The translations under genes were made by a program, and so were the position numbers. DNA of 64,000 nt, from assembly GCA_001414485.1 (NCBI GenBank), contig LLEY01000018.1, positions 434,001-498,000 of the forward strand. The letters are read 5' to 3'. Positions 11,100 through 21,415 of the stretch are shown in pieces (position 1 is the stretch's first letter; every line of letters starts with the position of its first letter). Source of the stretch: Calycina herbarum (lineage: Eukaryota > Ascomycota > Leotiomycetes > Helotiales > Pezizellaceae). The notes below the pieces were generated by a model. That model was not told where the DNA came from. It saw nothing but the letters and a program-made list of their open reading frames with translations, and did not search any database.

Positions 11100-12669
11100 C
11101 TAGGCTCCCTAGTTAAGAAGAGGGGTTCGAAAGCGGGGAAGAGGCGCTTATAAGAGCCTCTTTACTTAGTTATAGTAAGTTCGAGGGGAGGGTAGGAGTA
11201 GTAGAGTAGCTTATTTCAGTATCTACGTTGCTATAAGGCGAGTCTTCCTCTTTTCTTAGGCGAATCTCGTTATATACTTATTATATAGATCTCTTATTCT
11301 CTATTAAAGGCGGGGGTCTAGAGGCTTTTAGCCGGAGTTGGCACGCGGAGTCGTCTAAGACGTAAGAGCCGTTATAGTATAGGTATTTTAATTTGTATTA
11401 AGAGTGCTTTACACATCTTAGGTAGAAGGCTTCTAAGTGTTTCGTACTGCCGTATAGGCGGCATCGTTGATTTTTGCCGTAGTTCCGTAAGTTATACCAC
11501 TTCTAGCACTTTGAGTACTAAATTACAGTAGAGACTTTAGAGAGACGCTTAAGAAAGGCTCTGCTGCCTAGGAGTGACGTCATGTCTGAGATAGCGGAAG
11601 GACCTCTTACGTCCTCTTCCTTAAAGAAGGCGATCTAGGTAGTGTAAAATAGCTCGTTTGAGAGAGAGCTAGCGGCTATGTTGACTTTTATAGGTGCTAT
11701 TCTAATTCGTTCCTTTATTACTGTAGCTACTACTTCGGCTGTAGTAGGGATAAGAGTTAAAAGAATCGCTCCTTCTTCGCTGATCCGGACAGTTTCTACA
11801 CTTCGAGGTATACCTGTTATACGGTATACTACCTAGTCTTACGAGACCTCTATTTTAGCTATAGTAAATAGGGTTTGGATATAGGCCCTCTTTGTTGTTA
11901 AAAGAGTATCTAGAGCTTCTTTGTCTTTAGAGACAATGGCGAAACCAGATTTAACCGAGAGTACTTCTTATACTAGCTCTTTACAGCCTATTTTTAGGTC
12001 GTAAAGTGTAAGGAAGATAGCTTAGGCGGAGTAGTTCCTGTTAGGAGAGTCCTGGGGGAGTTGGACAAAGACTCTAAGGTTAGATTTAGCCGGTGTTCTT
12101 TTATTCTTCTGTAGCTTAAAGGCGGCGGAAGAGAGAGGTGATGTAGTTGTTGTTGTTGTTGTTGTTGTACTTGTAGCTTTGGCTTTGTTTTCAGGCGCTA
12201 AGGCATTCCTTATAGTCTGTGCGTATGAAATTTTCCTCACAGGGCCTAGAGGGGAGGAGGGAGTCGACGAGGGCGTAGGGGCGTCCCTACACTCTAAGTG
12301 AGTGTTAAGGGCTAAAGGAAGTGGAGGTGAGGTCTCTTTGGTAAATGCCTAGTGGAAAGAAAGGCTGAGGTCGGCTACTTAAGTGTAAAAGGCTCGGAGG
12401 AAGGGCAAGAGTTCTAGAGGGGCGCCATCGAGAGCAGTGCTAAGGTGGTGGTCTATAGCTTCTCTAATCCCTCCAAAGAAGGTTTGGGCTATAGCTCCAC
12501 GTTCGAGAGCTCTGGTGGTCTTGGAGACGAAGTGTTGTTGGATGTTCGGGATAGAGGGAATCGGGCGAACCCCCCCCTCCTTATGCCCCTTCCCAGAGGC
12601 GTAGGCGAGGACGGAGGCCCTCCTAAGAGAGACTCCATGGAAGGAATTTAGCTTATTGAGCGGAAGCAA
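11100..12669 (-). pseudogene. LINE-1 ORF1 (nucleic-acid-binding protein), nonsense-mutated
   Basis: One frame can be followed from about 12669. It holds an N-terminal region (12669-12382), a stretch with a run of nine Thr encoded by an ACA/ACC-type repeat (about 12145-12169), the block RVFVQLPQDSPNRN typical of Tad-like ORF1, and a C-terminal zinc-knuckle region (about 11515-11400: KCQKQYNLRNYGKNQRCRL, with Cys-to-Tyr changes). The two longest open parts (12669-12379 and 12240-12022) are in the same frame, separated by a stop. No clear ATG marks the start; the open stretch begins with TTG. Confidence 0.7.
12145..12169. repeat. (GTT)n microsatellite
   Basis: About eight GTT units. On the minus strand they encode the poly-Thr run of the LINE-1 ORF1. 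Confidence 0.85.
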
Positions 12670-13122
12670 GAGAGATTGAGCTTTTTAGAACAAAAATTTC
12701 AATCTGCGAAAAAAGGTGATGTACGGGGGGCTTGTAACCAACATACATATTCTTCCCTTACGAAACTTACCGAATTATCGGACAAACTTTCCAGGATAGC
12801 AATCAATATTTGAAAGTGTGTGCGAAGAGCTGTTTGTTAATGATGGCGAAGCAGATTGTCGATTTTTGATGCGCGAAACGAGAAGTGAAAAGCGAAAAGA
12901 TGCGGGGTCGTGGGTAAGGAGTAATATGACAAGGTTTTTTTTTGATAGTCAAGGGGGGGAAGTCTTTTTAAGAGGACTGGCAACATGTGGGCCGTATGGA
13001 ATAGAACGAGAAAAGGTAATAGGATGAAGAGTATATATTAATTGGAGTATTAATGTTCCAAACCGCTAAGCGGTATATCACAATTATGTCCCAAGAGAGA
13101 TGCCAATAGAATCACGACCGTT
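12670..13122. other. Boundary between LINE-1 and the sugar transporter gene
   Basis: Ordinary composition with short homopolymer runs (a G run near 12725, T near 12937, G near 12953). It probably includes the 3' UTR of the transporter. I see no gene; the short plus-strand open stretch at 12818-13027 has no recognisable motif. Confidence 0.5.
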
Positions 13123-15014
13123 TTAGTTATCCTTTTCTGGGACAATTCCCTCGGAATGAACCACAGTCTGCTTCTCCTCGCCGACCATGTCCTCGTGATG
13201 GATTTGTTTCTCGACCGCGATAACCGCCTTGTCGGCGAGTTCCTTGTCTTCGAACACTGTAGATGATATTAGTACTGGTTTTGTTTCAGTGTAGATATAG
13301 AATGAACTTACAGAAAGCCAATTCTTCGAGAGTTCTTCCTGAAGTCTCGGGGTAGAGGAAGAAAATGAAGGAGAATTCAAAAGCGATCCAACCACAATAA
13401 ATGGCGAAGAACTTCCAACCGATAGCAGTCATAGCAATGGGGTTGACGTTTTGGGAGAAAAACCCTCCAATCTTTCCAAAGATTTGTTCGATTCCAATAC
13501 CACGAGTTCTCTGAGCGTATGGGAAGAGTTCGATGAGGTAAGCTGGGAAGGTTAATTTTCAACTTGGAAATAAATCTGGCGAGTAAAACTTACTATAGGT
13601 CAAAGCATTGTTTCCCAGATTGTAGCAAGGAGCGTAGGCAAAGTAAAAGAACAATGCTGCAATACCGGCAGACTTGTTCTTTTTCTTCAATCTCTTTGCT
13701 AAATCGAGCTGTTGGAATGAGACGGTCATGGCGGTGAAAATGGCCAGCATAGAGCCAGCTGATATCATGAACATGGTTCGGCGCTTGAATTTAGCCACGA
13801 TGAAAGCTGCGATACATGCGACAATTAAACTCCAGCAAGCGTTGGCGAGATTGATTCTTGTCTTTGCGTATGTTGTAGTGTAGCCCATCATATTGTAAAG
13901 GATATTTTGATAGTATGAAAGCAAGGTGTTGCCAGACATTTGAGTAAAGAGACCGAGGAAGGCAGAGATCAGAACACGACGACGCATTCCAGCGGTCTTG
14001 ATCATGTCCAACCATGATTGTTGGGAGTTGTCAAGCTCGATCTTGATAGTTGATTTGATTTGTGCCATCTCAGCCTTTGCGAGCAATGAATGGGTATCTC
14101 CTTCGGCATGGTACTTTACAAGAATGGCATAGGCTTCATCATCTCGGTCTCTACTAATGAGAAATCTAGGACTTTCTGGAATCATGCTAGCATTGAATAG
14201 TTAGTCGAGAGTGAATGAGTTGGCACAACCAAGACTTACAAGATGAATGCAATTTGCAAAACGGAAGGGGCCATCTGCAAGAGGGATGGGATACGCCACC
14301 CCCAATCGTTAGGGATCTCGGTTGTAGCCAAACTGATTGCTGAGGCGGTAATCTGGCCGATGAAATAAGAGGCGTTGAAAAGAGACGTCAAGGTTGGACG
14401 ATCATTAGGATGACCCAGCTCTCCAATCAAGGAAGAACCCGAAATGATACAGAAGACGATTCCAAAGCCAAGGACCATACGTGAGAAAACGTACATCCCA
14501 ACTATAGTAATGTTAGCCCCAGGAGTCTTTATATCTAGTTTGATTTTTGAAACGTACGGTTTTGAGCAAATCCTTGAATGAGAGCTCCAATCACCATAAG
14601 TATAGACCCTGCCATAACAGACCATCTTCTCCCGAAGCGTTGGTTGAACCATGGGGCGATTGGGACACCAACGATCGAACCCAATTGGTAGCACGATGAG
14701 ACAAATCCGAGAAGTGGGGCAGAAAGGGTTGGCTTTCCCTTTTCATCCTTCGTGCCATCGGAGAAATCTACGAAGTCTTATCAGTATGCAAGACTGGCTT
14801 GGAAAATTGGGAGAAACGCACACTTGTTCCAGGTAGGAGAGAATTGCAATGTTCCAATGAGTGTTGAATCGAATCCGGATGTCATCTCGACTCCCATACA
14901 GCAGAGGAAGAGGTAGAAGTACATCAACCTCAAATTCGGTTTCTTGTACCATTTAACACGATCCTCCTCAGCCAACCGCGTGAGGATGGGATCTGTTAAT
15001 CCGACAGCAACCAT
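13123..15014 (-). CDS. MFS sugar transporter (hexose transporter / lactose permease-like), 540 aa, six exons
   Basis: Predicted 12-helix sugar/H+ symporter of the plasma membrane, MFS sugar-porter family. Exons: 15014-14822, 14767-14558, 14501-14240, 14186-13594, 13542-13312, 13256-13123; the five introns are 51-56 bp with GT...AG ends (donors GTGCGT, GTACGT, then three GTAAGT). Joined, they give 1623 nt in one frame. Signatures: FGRRW at residues 109-113 (loop 2-3), PESPR at 225-229 (after helix 6), QMSGNTLLSYYQN (helix 7 region), and PETSGRT at 484-490 after helix 12. The Asp/Arg/Lys-rich central loop and charged cytosolic tail are usual, and the length is normal for the family. The start at 15014 has A at -3 (AAAATGG). 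A 24-codon upstream ORF precedes it, and DUF218 is transcribed divergently. Substrate is inferred only as a sugar; whether it takes a hexose or a disaccharide cannot be told. Confidence 0.93.
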
Positions 15015-15067
15015 TTTGGATGGCTCAAAGAGAGGCAACGAGTGTTCTGGAGGAAGGGGAGTGTCTT

Positions 15068-15142
15068 TCACCCAATTTCTGACTCCTTGCGTTGGGGTGC
15101 AAGCTTTGGCGATAAGGAGAAAGAACAGTAAAGTCTTGACAT
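15068..15142 (-). other. Upstream ORF (24 codons) in the transporter leader
   Basis: The ATG at 15142 lies in a strong context (CACCATGT) and opens a 24-codon frame ending in TGA at 15070-15068, 53 bp before the transporter ATG. If the transcript starts above it, it could lower translation of the transporter. It may instead lie upstream of the true transcription start. Confidence 0.4.
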
Positions 15143-15283
15143 GGTGGGAAGGATGAATATGTATGTCTTTATGTTCACTGTGCAGCTTGACTAGTTGCAC
15201 GGCTGCAAAAGTGCTCGTGTTTAGCCTGAAGGGTGAATATATTTTACTTGGCTCAGGTGGAAGTGGGCGACAAACCTGGAGAA

Positions 15284-15298
15284 GCGGGGCTCGCGGGG
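15284..15298 (+). promoter_or_regulatory. Possible pair of CreA/Cre1 carbon-repression sites
   Basis: Two perfect matches to SYGGRG (GCGGGG at 15284-15289 and 15293-15298) lie about 270-285 bp upstream of the transporter ATG. Paired sites are typical of functional CreA targets and would suit a sugar transporter. The motif is short, so chance is a real alternative. Confidence 0.3.
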
Positions 15299-16880
15299 GA
15301 AAAGCCCACAGGCCCACCCCATCCCCAAACCAGGGGTTGAGCCGCAGTTAATTCTGCCATTCGTTCGGGTTCCTCAATGGAGAACGAAGCCAAGACGGAT
15401 GAATGCCCGAAAGGACCGTACGAAGCGTAAAATGCCTTCCAAACTTCCCACCGACGGCCAACCAAACCACGTTCAAACAACAGAAATTTGGGGCTGGAAT
15501 AAGATTGTTCCATGCTGTGCCTGTCAGCAGAGAAGTAGGCGAGTTAACAACCGTCAACATTGGGATTATTGGACCCTTTCACCAACCGTGCCATGTAGGC
15601 CTAAACCCTTCGTCCGGGGAAAGAAAAAGGCCCGTAAATGGCCCTCAACTCCTCGGCGACGATATTTTGATTATAGGCTCTCCGGATCACCAACACAAAT
15701 CTATAAAAGCCGACAGAGGACGATCGCACACGTGAGGAGAAAGCCCATTCATTCTCTGTACAGACTGCTCGAAAGTCCTGATTGGTGATCGGTATTTGAA
15801 ATTTCATCTAGTTGACCCCGGTTCGTATTGCCTAAAATTTCGTACAATATATAGAATATATATGCAACCGAGGAACTTCCGTTTACATGCTACATCGGGG
15901 TCACACATCCCCACGTGGACAAGACGCATGGCAGGCTAGAACCAAAAGAGGACCCGAGCAGTGGCAATGTACGTTTGCAGAAACATTGCACCCGTGAGGT
16001 TGGTTGAGGGGTGTGGTTTCTCGCTTTCCGACGAGTTGACGATGATTACCACCAACCACTTTCAAGAGGTGTGTCATGGGAATGACCTAGTACCTTGATT
16101 ACCACCTCATGGCATTTCTTGTCCCATGAGATGAGCCGCCCAGGGATTCTGATTATCACAATTTGTACGAAGTGTTCTGTGTGATATCGAATTTATGTCT
16201 AAGGCGCTAAACAATTGTTAGAAACGGCGACTTGGAGTGATACGAACGAGCGTATAAAACCCCAGGCCGGTGCCACCCGTTCGTCCGTGTAAGTGCAGGT
16301 GGAGCATTTTCGACTTACTTATCACTTTGAATCTGGCCCAAGTAATCTGTAAGACGAAAGTATTACACCGAAAAGACTCCGTATTTTTGCCCCATTACTT
16401 AAATCTGAACATTCTTGCATCACTTTTGTGTAATATGAAAAGTTGTACGTGCATTATTCAAATACCCGCCGTCGTTCTTAAGTCTCAATTTACAATTTCT
16501 AAATTTGGGGTTGCACATTTTGCAAGTAACTCGTACCGAATTCTTTGATTTCTGTTCTTTTCTGTAATAACGAGTAAACAAAAGATCTCTCCTATTCACG
16601 AAGGTAAAAAAGCAGCTAACCGCTCAAGGGGAGACGAGTCACGTTTTATCACGTGTACCTTCCCGAAAAGAAATCTGGGCAGCAAAAATTTAAGGTCTTG
16701 ATAAATGTTCATTAATCTACCCAAAGCTTATGGTTTCTCCTGGATTTGTTGCTGTTGTCCAAATAGAGAAAAAAATTTGCGACAACGTTCCACCTTCCTG
16801 GCAATGTGGGATCTTGACCCCAACCCCCACACTTAGTGACTGGTGACTGGGTATCGTTTATGATGCTTGGGCACCTAACC
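15299..16880. other. Intergenic region between divergent transporter and DUF218 genes
   Basis: About 1.6 kb of ordinary composition that should hold both promoters. It includes an AT-rich stretch at 15835-15865 and a CACGTG palindrome near 16650. Two overlapping plus-strand open stretches at 15399-15788 and one at 16270-16548 encode nothing recognisable and overlap in other frames. I see no gene. Confidence 0.5.
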
Positions 16881-17690
16881 ATGTCAACCATGTCTTCATC
16901 AATCTCTGCCACCGACATAAACACCCTCGCCAGATTTCTATCCCATCCACAAATCCCGTCTCTTGCCTCTCAAAAGCCGGTCGACTGCATAGTAATCTGT
17001 CCCTCATCGGTCCTTTACAGCGTAACCATCCTCTTCTCAACCCTCCAAACCAATCCCCATCTCACCAAATCTCTCGTTCTATGCGGCGGAATCGGCCACT
17101 CAACATCTCTTATCTACGACGCTGTAGCTCGACATGAAACTTATCGCGAGATTAAGAATGATGTCATCGGGTTGCCTGAAGCGCGAGTTTTGGAGATGAT
17201 CATGAACAGTTTCTTCGATGTGGGGAAGATAAAGAGTGCTGGATGCGAGGTATTTATTGAGGATAAATCTACGAACTGTGGTTCGAACACCATCGAGACT
17301 CGGAAGGTGCTTAAAAAAGCTGGAATTCCTTCTTCTGGAAATTATGTGATTATTCAAGATCCCACGATGTCACTTCGGACTGTTGCATCGTTTCAGAGGA
17401 CATACTCCGATCTTCAAGTTCAACCCGTATTCCTGAGCTGTCCGATATTCGTCCCTCAAGTCAGTAGCTCGGGCTTGGAGTTGAAGTATGACCTGGAAAA
17501 TATCGGAGAAAATGAGTTATGGGAGATGACTCGATTCGTGGAATTGCTGATAGGGGAGATTCCAAGGTTGAGGGACGACAAAGAAGGTTATGGGCCTAAG
17601 GGGAGGGGATTTATAGTTCATGTTGATGTTCCATCAGAGGTTGAAGAAGCTTGGAAAAGACTGATGCGTGTATCGCATGGGACAAGGTGA
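16881..17690 (+). CDS. YdcF/SanA-like DUF218 domain protein, intronless, 269 aa
   Basis: The family has a Rossmann-like fold; E. coli YdcF has been reported to bind S-adenosylmethionine, but its physiological role is unknown. Visible motifs in order: GGIGHST (69-75), EDKSTNCGSN (127-136), QDPTM (159-163), FVPQV (190-194), and the C-terminal signature GEIPRLRDD...GYGP.GRGFIVHVD (225-249). These match the bacterial YdcF branch rather than the SanA/ElyC membrane-anchored branch; there is no signal peptide or membrane segment. Four in-frame ATGs are possible (16860, 16863, 16881, 16890); I chose 16881 because of its AACCATG context and because the homologous region starts just after it. There is no intron. 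It is divergent from the transporter and convergent with the rhodopsin-like pseudogene. The gene is uninterrupted and ends in TGA. Confidence 0.88.
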   Translation: MSTMSSSISATDINTLARFLSHPQIPSLASQKPVDCIVICPSSVLYSVTILFSTLQTNPHLTKSLVLCGGIGHSTSLIYDAVARHETYREIKNDVIGLPEARVLEMIMNSFFDVGKIKSAGCEVFIEDKSTNCGSNTIETRKVLKKAGIPSSGNYVIIQDPTMSLRTVASFQRTYSDLQVQPVFLSCPIFVPQVSSSGLELKYDLENIGENELWEMTRFVELLIGEIPRLRDDKEGYGPKGRGFIVHVDVPSEVEEAWKRLMRVSHGTR

Positions 17691-18094
17691 AACTGCACCG
17701 AGAGACCGATCTCGCCTAATCTCAATGAGGATGTTCCCCCACACTATGCGCGATATGCAACAGAACTCTAGAAAAACGGAGCTATCATTGTTTAAATTGT
17801 GGACTGATTCCCTTATACTATTTGGGTGCAATGAAAACACGTAGCATCTGGTATCATATGATTGTCACTTGGGTATTCAACGCGCCGTCAGTGTACACAG
17901 CTTCTCAGCGGATAATCCTTTTGAATTTTCTGGACCTTTTGCAGAACTAAAGGTGAATGACATATTATTATATAAATGTTGTTAGAATGCTCAGCTGACT
18001 TTCTCGAAATACAAACACAAAAGATTATTATAGTATATGGGTACAGATTATCTATTATCCCATCTAATTTGAGTTCTCCTCATCATAGTTCCTA
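17691..18094. other. Convergent intergenic region
   Basis: Holds the 3' ends of the DUF218 gene and the rhodopsin-like pseudogene. It is AT-rich around 17950-18040. I see no gene. Confidence 0.5.
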
Positions 18095-19775
18095 CTACCA
18101 AGGCGATGTATCCCCAGGTCGTCTACCACTCAGCGACCTGGAAAGAGGCACCGGGGGTGTATTATAAGCCCGTGGAAATGGTGGAATAGGTGGCAATGGT
18201 TTCCGAACAACATTTCGTCCATCCATCGACACAAAAGTCTCCCTATGCGCATCCTGAAAATTCGCGTGTTGGCCAACCTGACTCCCATTCCAAGGTCCTT
18301 CCCAAAGGAGCTTTTCGTTATTTCCTCTTCCGTTTTCTACTGCCGCGGTGACTGTAACCGCCGATACTGTAATCGCTGAGAGCGGAACTGTCGAAATTGG
18401 AGCCGTCAATATCAGACTTCTGGATTTTCTGGGAGCAATCGAATTCGCTATCACAACGTCTCGTCCCGATTCCACGTCCATGTATGTCGACCCCATCAAG
18501 CTTGTGTGTCGTGCCGATTTGGATTTCGAGCTTGCCTTTCTCCTGCTGAGACTGATAGAATTGCTGTATTGTGCTCTTTGCGAATCCTGCATCGTTCTCT
18601 TTTTTCTACCGAATCTAGCAATAGCTGGAATACAGGCGCATATCAATCCGATGCTTATCTCTGCGACACTTTTTGGATGAACCCGGGTGTTCACTTTGAT
18701 GGTTGTTGCACGTACCCTAGAAGATAGAAGCGGACAAACATGACGGTGATGTTTTCGAAGCTATGGGGTTGGAAGACCAGAATCAATCGGACAATGGACG
18801 CGCCGGTTTCTAGACCACCTGCTGCGAGTAAACCCATGATTCGAATTTTCTTCTTTGTTGCCATTTGCAGAGAATATGTTCTGCGTATAACATCGATTAG
18901 ATTCGTGACAAGAGTGGAAATGTGTAATTTAGGTTTTCAAAGTACTTACAGTACGATTGGTAAAATCAAGACCACCAAATCGGTAAGCACAGAAATTATA
19001 GTGTCTTTTATAAAAACTTTCTTTACATCGATACACTTCGCCGGTACGGTTTTGTCCCACAACCCCGATATGGGATTGCAAATGCCTGCTTTGATCCCCA
19101 TGATAGGTATGTAATATAGTAACATAAGTCCCATGAAAACGTATATGAACATCACAGTCTTCTTGAATGGCGAGAATACCCGAGCAAATAAGAGGAGTAG
19201 TGTCGTCTTGGTGGAAACTGCTAATGGCCCGTAGACAATTGTATCCCCATACAGTGTCTATTTCGAGATTAGAGAAAATAGAAGAGACAAAGCAGTTAGT
19301 AACTACCTTTTAGAATCACACTATTTCTTTCTCTGTAACTTCCCACTAGTTATCTCCCCCTCCGTGCAGCCCCACCTGCAATTGTTAGATCAATATTTCG
19401 AGGCTCACAGGGGGGCTCACTGAATATTCCGGTCACAAAGTAACCAACCGAGAGTGCCTAAGCCTCATAAGTCGTGTGTTTTGAACCGAGAAGAATTAGC
19501 GGAGCATACCCAAGCAAGAACACATGTAACTAAGCAAGTTGCTAAGCAATGTCAACAACGACCAATGTGGCTTCTCATCAAAACTCACAGTCATCTCGGT
19601 CAAACCCGCCTGCAGTGAATAACCGGATGTACAATCTGAAGAAAACGAATATCGTAATAAGTGAAATCCCGAGAATACCAGTTACTAAATTCGTAGTCCA
19701 CATGATGTCTTCTGGGTTATTAAAATTTGGAATGATACCAAGAGGCGGAGGCACTGATCCCACCGCTGCGGGCAC
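18095..19775 (-). pseudogene. Rhodopsin-domain (PTH11-like) integral membrane protein gene, broken by stops
   Basis: The fungal family has seven membrane helices and unknown ligands. Pieces in order: 19775-19589 (PPPLGIIPNFNNPED, first helix, FDRDD); 19529-19510 (FTCVLAW); 19457-19421 (LSVGYFVTGIF); 19375-19307 (GGGDN-stop-WEV...); 19257-18950 (LYGDTIVYGPLAVSTKTTLL, LLFARVFSPFKK); 18880-18716 (YSLQMATKKKIRIMG...); 18668-18095 (VAEISIGLICACIPA and a Ser/Arg-rich tail ending PW-stop). Introns of 47-69 bp keep good GT...AG ends. The 69-nt exon has TAG (19348-19346), TGA (19318-19316) and TAA (19312-19310) in frame. The family has Gln-Trp where TAG-TGG now stands, which fits C-to-T change. The first open codon is GTG, not ATG, and joining exons 3 and 4 needs a one-base shift. 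A live gene that skips this exon is less likely. Confidence 0.72.
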
Positions 19776-21016
19776 TGTGGCAAGCTGGTTGAAAAAGAAC
19801 GTCGACCTTACATGTTAAGAAGAAGCAGCATCTCGCGGATCATGGAAAAGTGAGGCTGTGGATTAAGACATCAGATGCAAATGCGGAGAGACAGTACTAG
19901 TAATGGACGGAAAGTTCAACGATCTTTGACGAAGCTACCAATCACCCGAGCTGATGGCAACCTTAAGCCTTATCAGAGTTCTATCCGTTTCGAAAAACGC
20001 TGATGCTTTCACTGACAACAATAGTTTGTGAATTCCAAATTCGCGGAATACACTTTGGGGGAAACAATCCTTGATTGCCATTCGTTGCGAGCCCGCTTGG
20101 GCGCACTTTGACTCGTGGGTTGAAGTAAATCAAAGACAACAACCTTGGAAATGTCAAGCGTGTGGAGAATATCTCGAAAGCATAATTGAATTTGAATTAA
20201 TTAAATTGAGTTGCGCACCGTTTCTCATTCAAAGCCTCGGGCGATTTTCAGGGGTTCCCCAATCTCTGGGTCCAGCCGCGGGGAATTCCCATTACAGAAA
20301 GGTATATGTTTCTACTTCGTAGACTGTCGATTCCAGAAGCTTCAAATGATGCTTCTATACTCGGGAACATTATGCAAAGGGGTTCCATTTCGTATTTGCG
20401 TTTGTTTGATGCAATGGCAACGCAAATTGCAAGGCAAAAAACAAATGAAGCCTCCCTACCTAACGGCTGCACCATCGGAGTTGAATTAAACCCCTGGAGA
20501 GCTGCCAGCCTTGCGAAGGATATTGAAAGCGGCAGTAAATACATCTGGTTCGCACCTACCTTGTCTACCTCTCGTTGTTCCAGCTTTTAAGGATAATTCA
20601 AAACAGTTGTTCCAAACATCTAGGGCAATTCAAAATATTAACCTAGGTGTTTTAGAACAATCAAGTTCAATTGTCCCCAAAGTTTAGAACAATGAGCTAT
20701 TTACTGCCACTTTTACAAAAACCAAGCATCGAGCCTAAAAAGTTACTCACATTACCACAATCACAAAGCGAGACCATCGCGCCACGATGTATCAACCCTC
20801 GCTGTAACCTGCATCGGAGAACTCGGGTCCACTCGCGAAACATCGTATTTGTTTGACGAAAGCGTGGAATGGATTACCGGATGAGTTCCTGACCGCCGAC
20901 AAGTGTTACAACCATACCTCCCCATAACTATTGTCTACAGCTTGAATCTTCTCCTTCGTGCTGTGTTGTGGTAGAGTTGTTGGGTCATAAATAATACCAC
21001 GTCAACGCCGGACCAT
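19776..21016. other. Intergenic region without recognisable gene
   Basis: Ordinary to slightly AT-rich sequence of 1.2 kb. Open stretches in both strands around 20211-20590 overlap one another, have no family motif and no good start. It may contain the promoter or a lost 5' exon of the rhodopsin-like gene: a short ATG-led run (ATGATCCGCGAG...) ends at 19814 but does not join in frame. Confidence 0.45.
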
Positions 21017-21415
21017 TCAACCCTTAACCTCTTCTGCCCTCAAAACCTTCAATCGTTCCTGGTTCCTCTTCCCAATTATCCGTAATGTCGCCTTCTTCTC
21101 TCCATCTGTAATACCCTCCCAATTTGTTATGCGACTCAATGTGCCATCCACGCCGACTATCATCGGGCCCAAATGATCCAGCTTGACCGTTGTACTTCCA
21201 TTGCTCATGTCTAATTGTGTCGGATTATGTGCTACCTCGGGTAGTGCGAGTGGAGTCTTTGTCTGAGAATTGGATGGCTCGTTGGAGGAGGTATCGGGCT
21301 TCGAGGTGGATTGTGAGGTGGAACTCATACTGAAGGGTTGTAAGAGCGGTCGGATTGCGCGAGTTGAGTGATTGAATGGGCTGCGATATCCGAGGGCGCG
21401 TACGAGAGATTGCAT
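21017..21415 (-). CDS. Conserved fungal protein of unknown function, 132 aa, possibly mitochondrial
   Basis: A single exon from ATG 21415 to TGA 21017. The C-terminal core (about residues 76-127) has TVKLDHLGPMIV, DGTLSRITNW and the basic helix TLRIIGKRNQERLKVL. I recognise this block from uncharacterised proteins widespread in filamentous fungi, but know no function. The first 30 residues contain four Arg and no acidic residue and could be a mitochondrial presequence. A second Met (residue 30, FSMSSTS) would give a shorter form without it. The middle (31-60) is Ser/Thr/Pro-rich and probably disordered. The Fot-b transposon begins only 146 bp upstream of the ATG, so the promoter is short or altered. 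No membrane segment is seen. Confidence 0.75.
   Translation of the reverse strand: MQSLVRALGYRSPFNHSTRAIRPLLQPFSMSSTSQSTSKPDTSSNEPSNSQTKTPLALPEVAHNPTQLDMSNGSTTVKLDHLGPMIVGVDGTLSRITNWEGITDGEKKATLRIIGKRNQERLKVLRAEEVKG

Larger units (their letters stand above)
10693..12670 (-). mobile_element. LINE-1: Tad1-like non-LTR retrotransposon, 5' portion
   Basis: On the minus strand an ORF1-type protein runs down to about 11100, followed by the start of an endonuclease-RT ORF2 that is cut off at 10692 by Gyp1. Stop codons are rare near 12.3-12.7 kb and frequent near 11 kb, so RIP damage falls off towards the gene island. I could not locate an exact 5' end or TSD; the upper boundary is approximate. Confidence 0.75.

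Noticed and set aside
12445..12651. 68-codon plus-strand frame
   Set aside because: Antisense shadow of the less mutated LINE-1 ORF1.
15399..15788. Two overlapping plus-strand open frames (129 and 110 codons) upstream of the transporter
   Set aside because: They overlap in different frames, have no family motif, and lie where the divergent promoters should be; chance in GC-balanced DNA.
16270..16548. 92-codon plus-strand open frame
   Set aside because: No motif and Cys/Leu-rich chance composition.
18348..18680. 110-codon plus-strand frame
   Set aside because: Antisense shadow of the last exon of the rhodopsin-like pseudogene.
19776..19840. An upstream first exon for the rhodopsin-like gene (ATGATCCGCGAG...AACAT before GTAAGG)
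   Set aside because: The intron would be only 37 nt and the join is out of frame with PPPLGIIPNF.
20211..20590. Open frames on both strands in the region 20.2-20.6 kb
   Set aside because: They shadow each other, none has a convincing start, splice pattern or recognisable domain.
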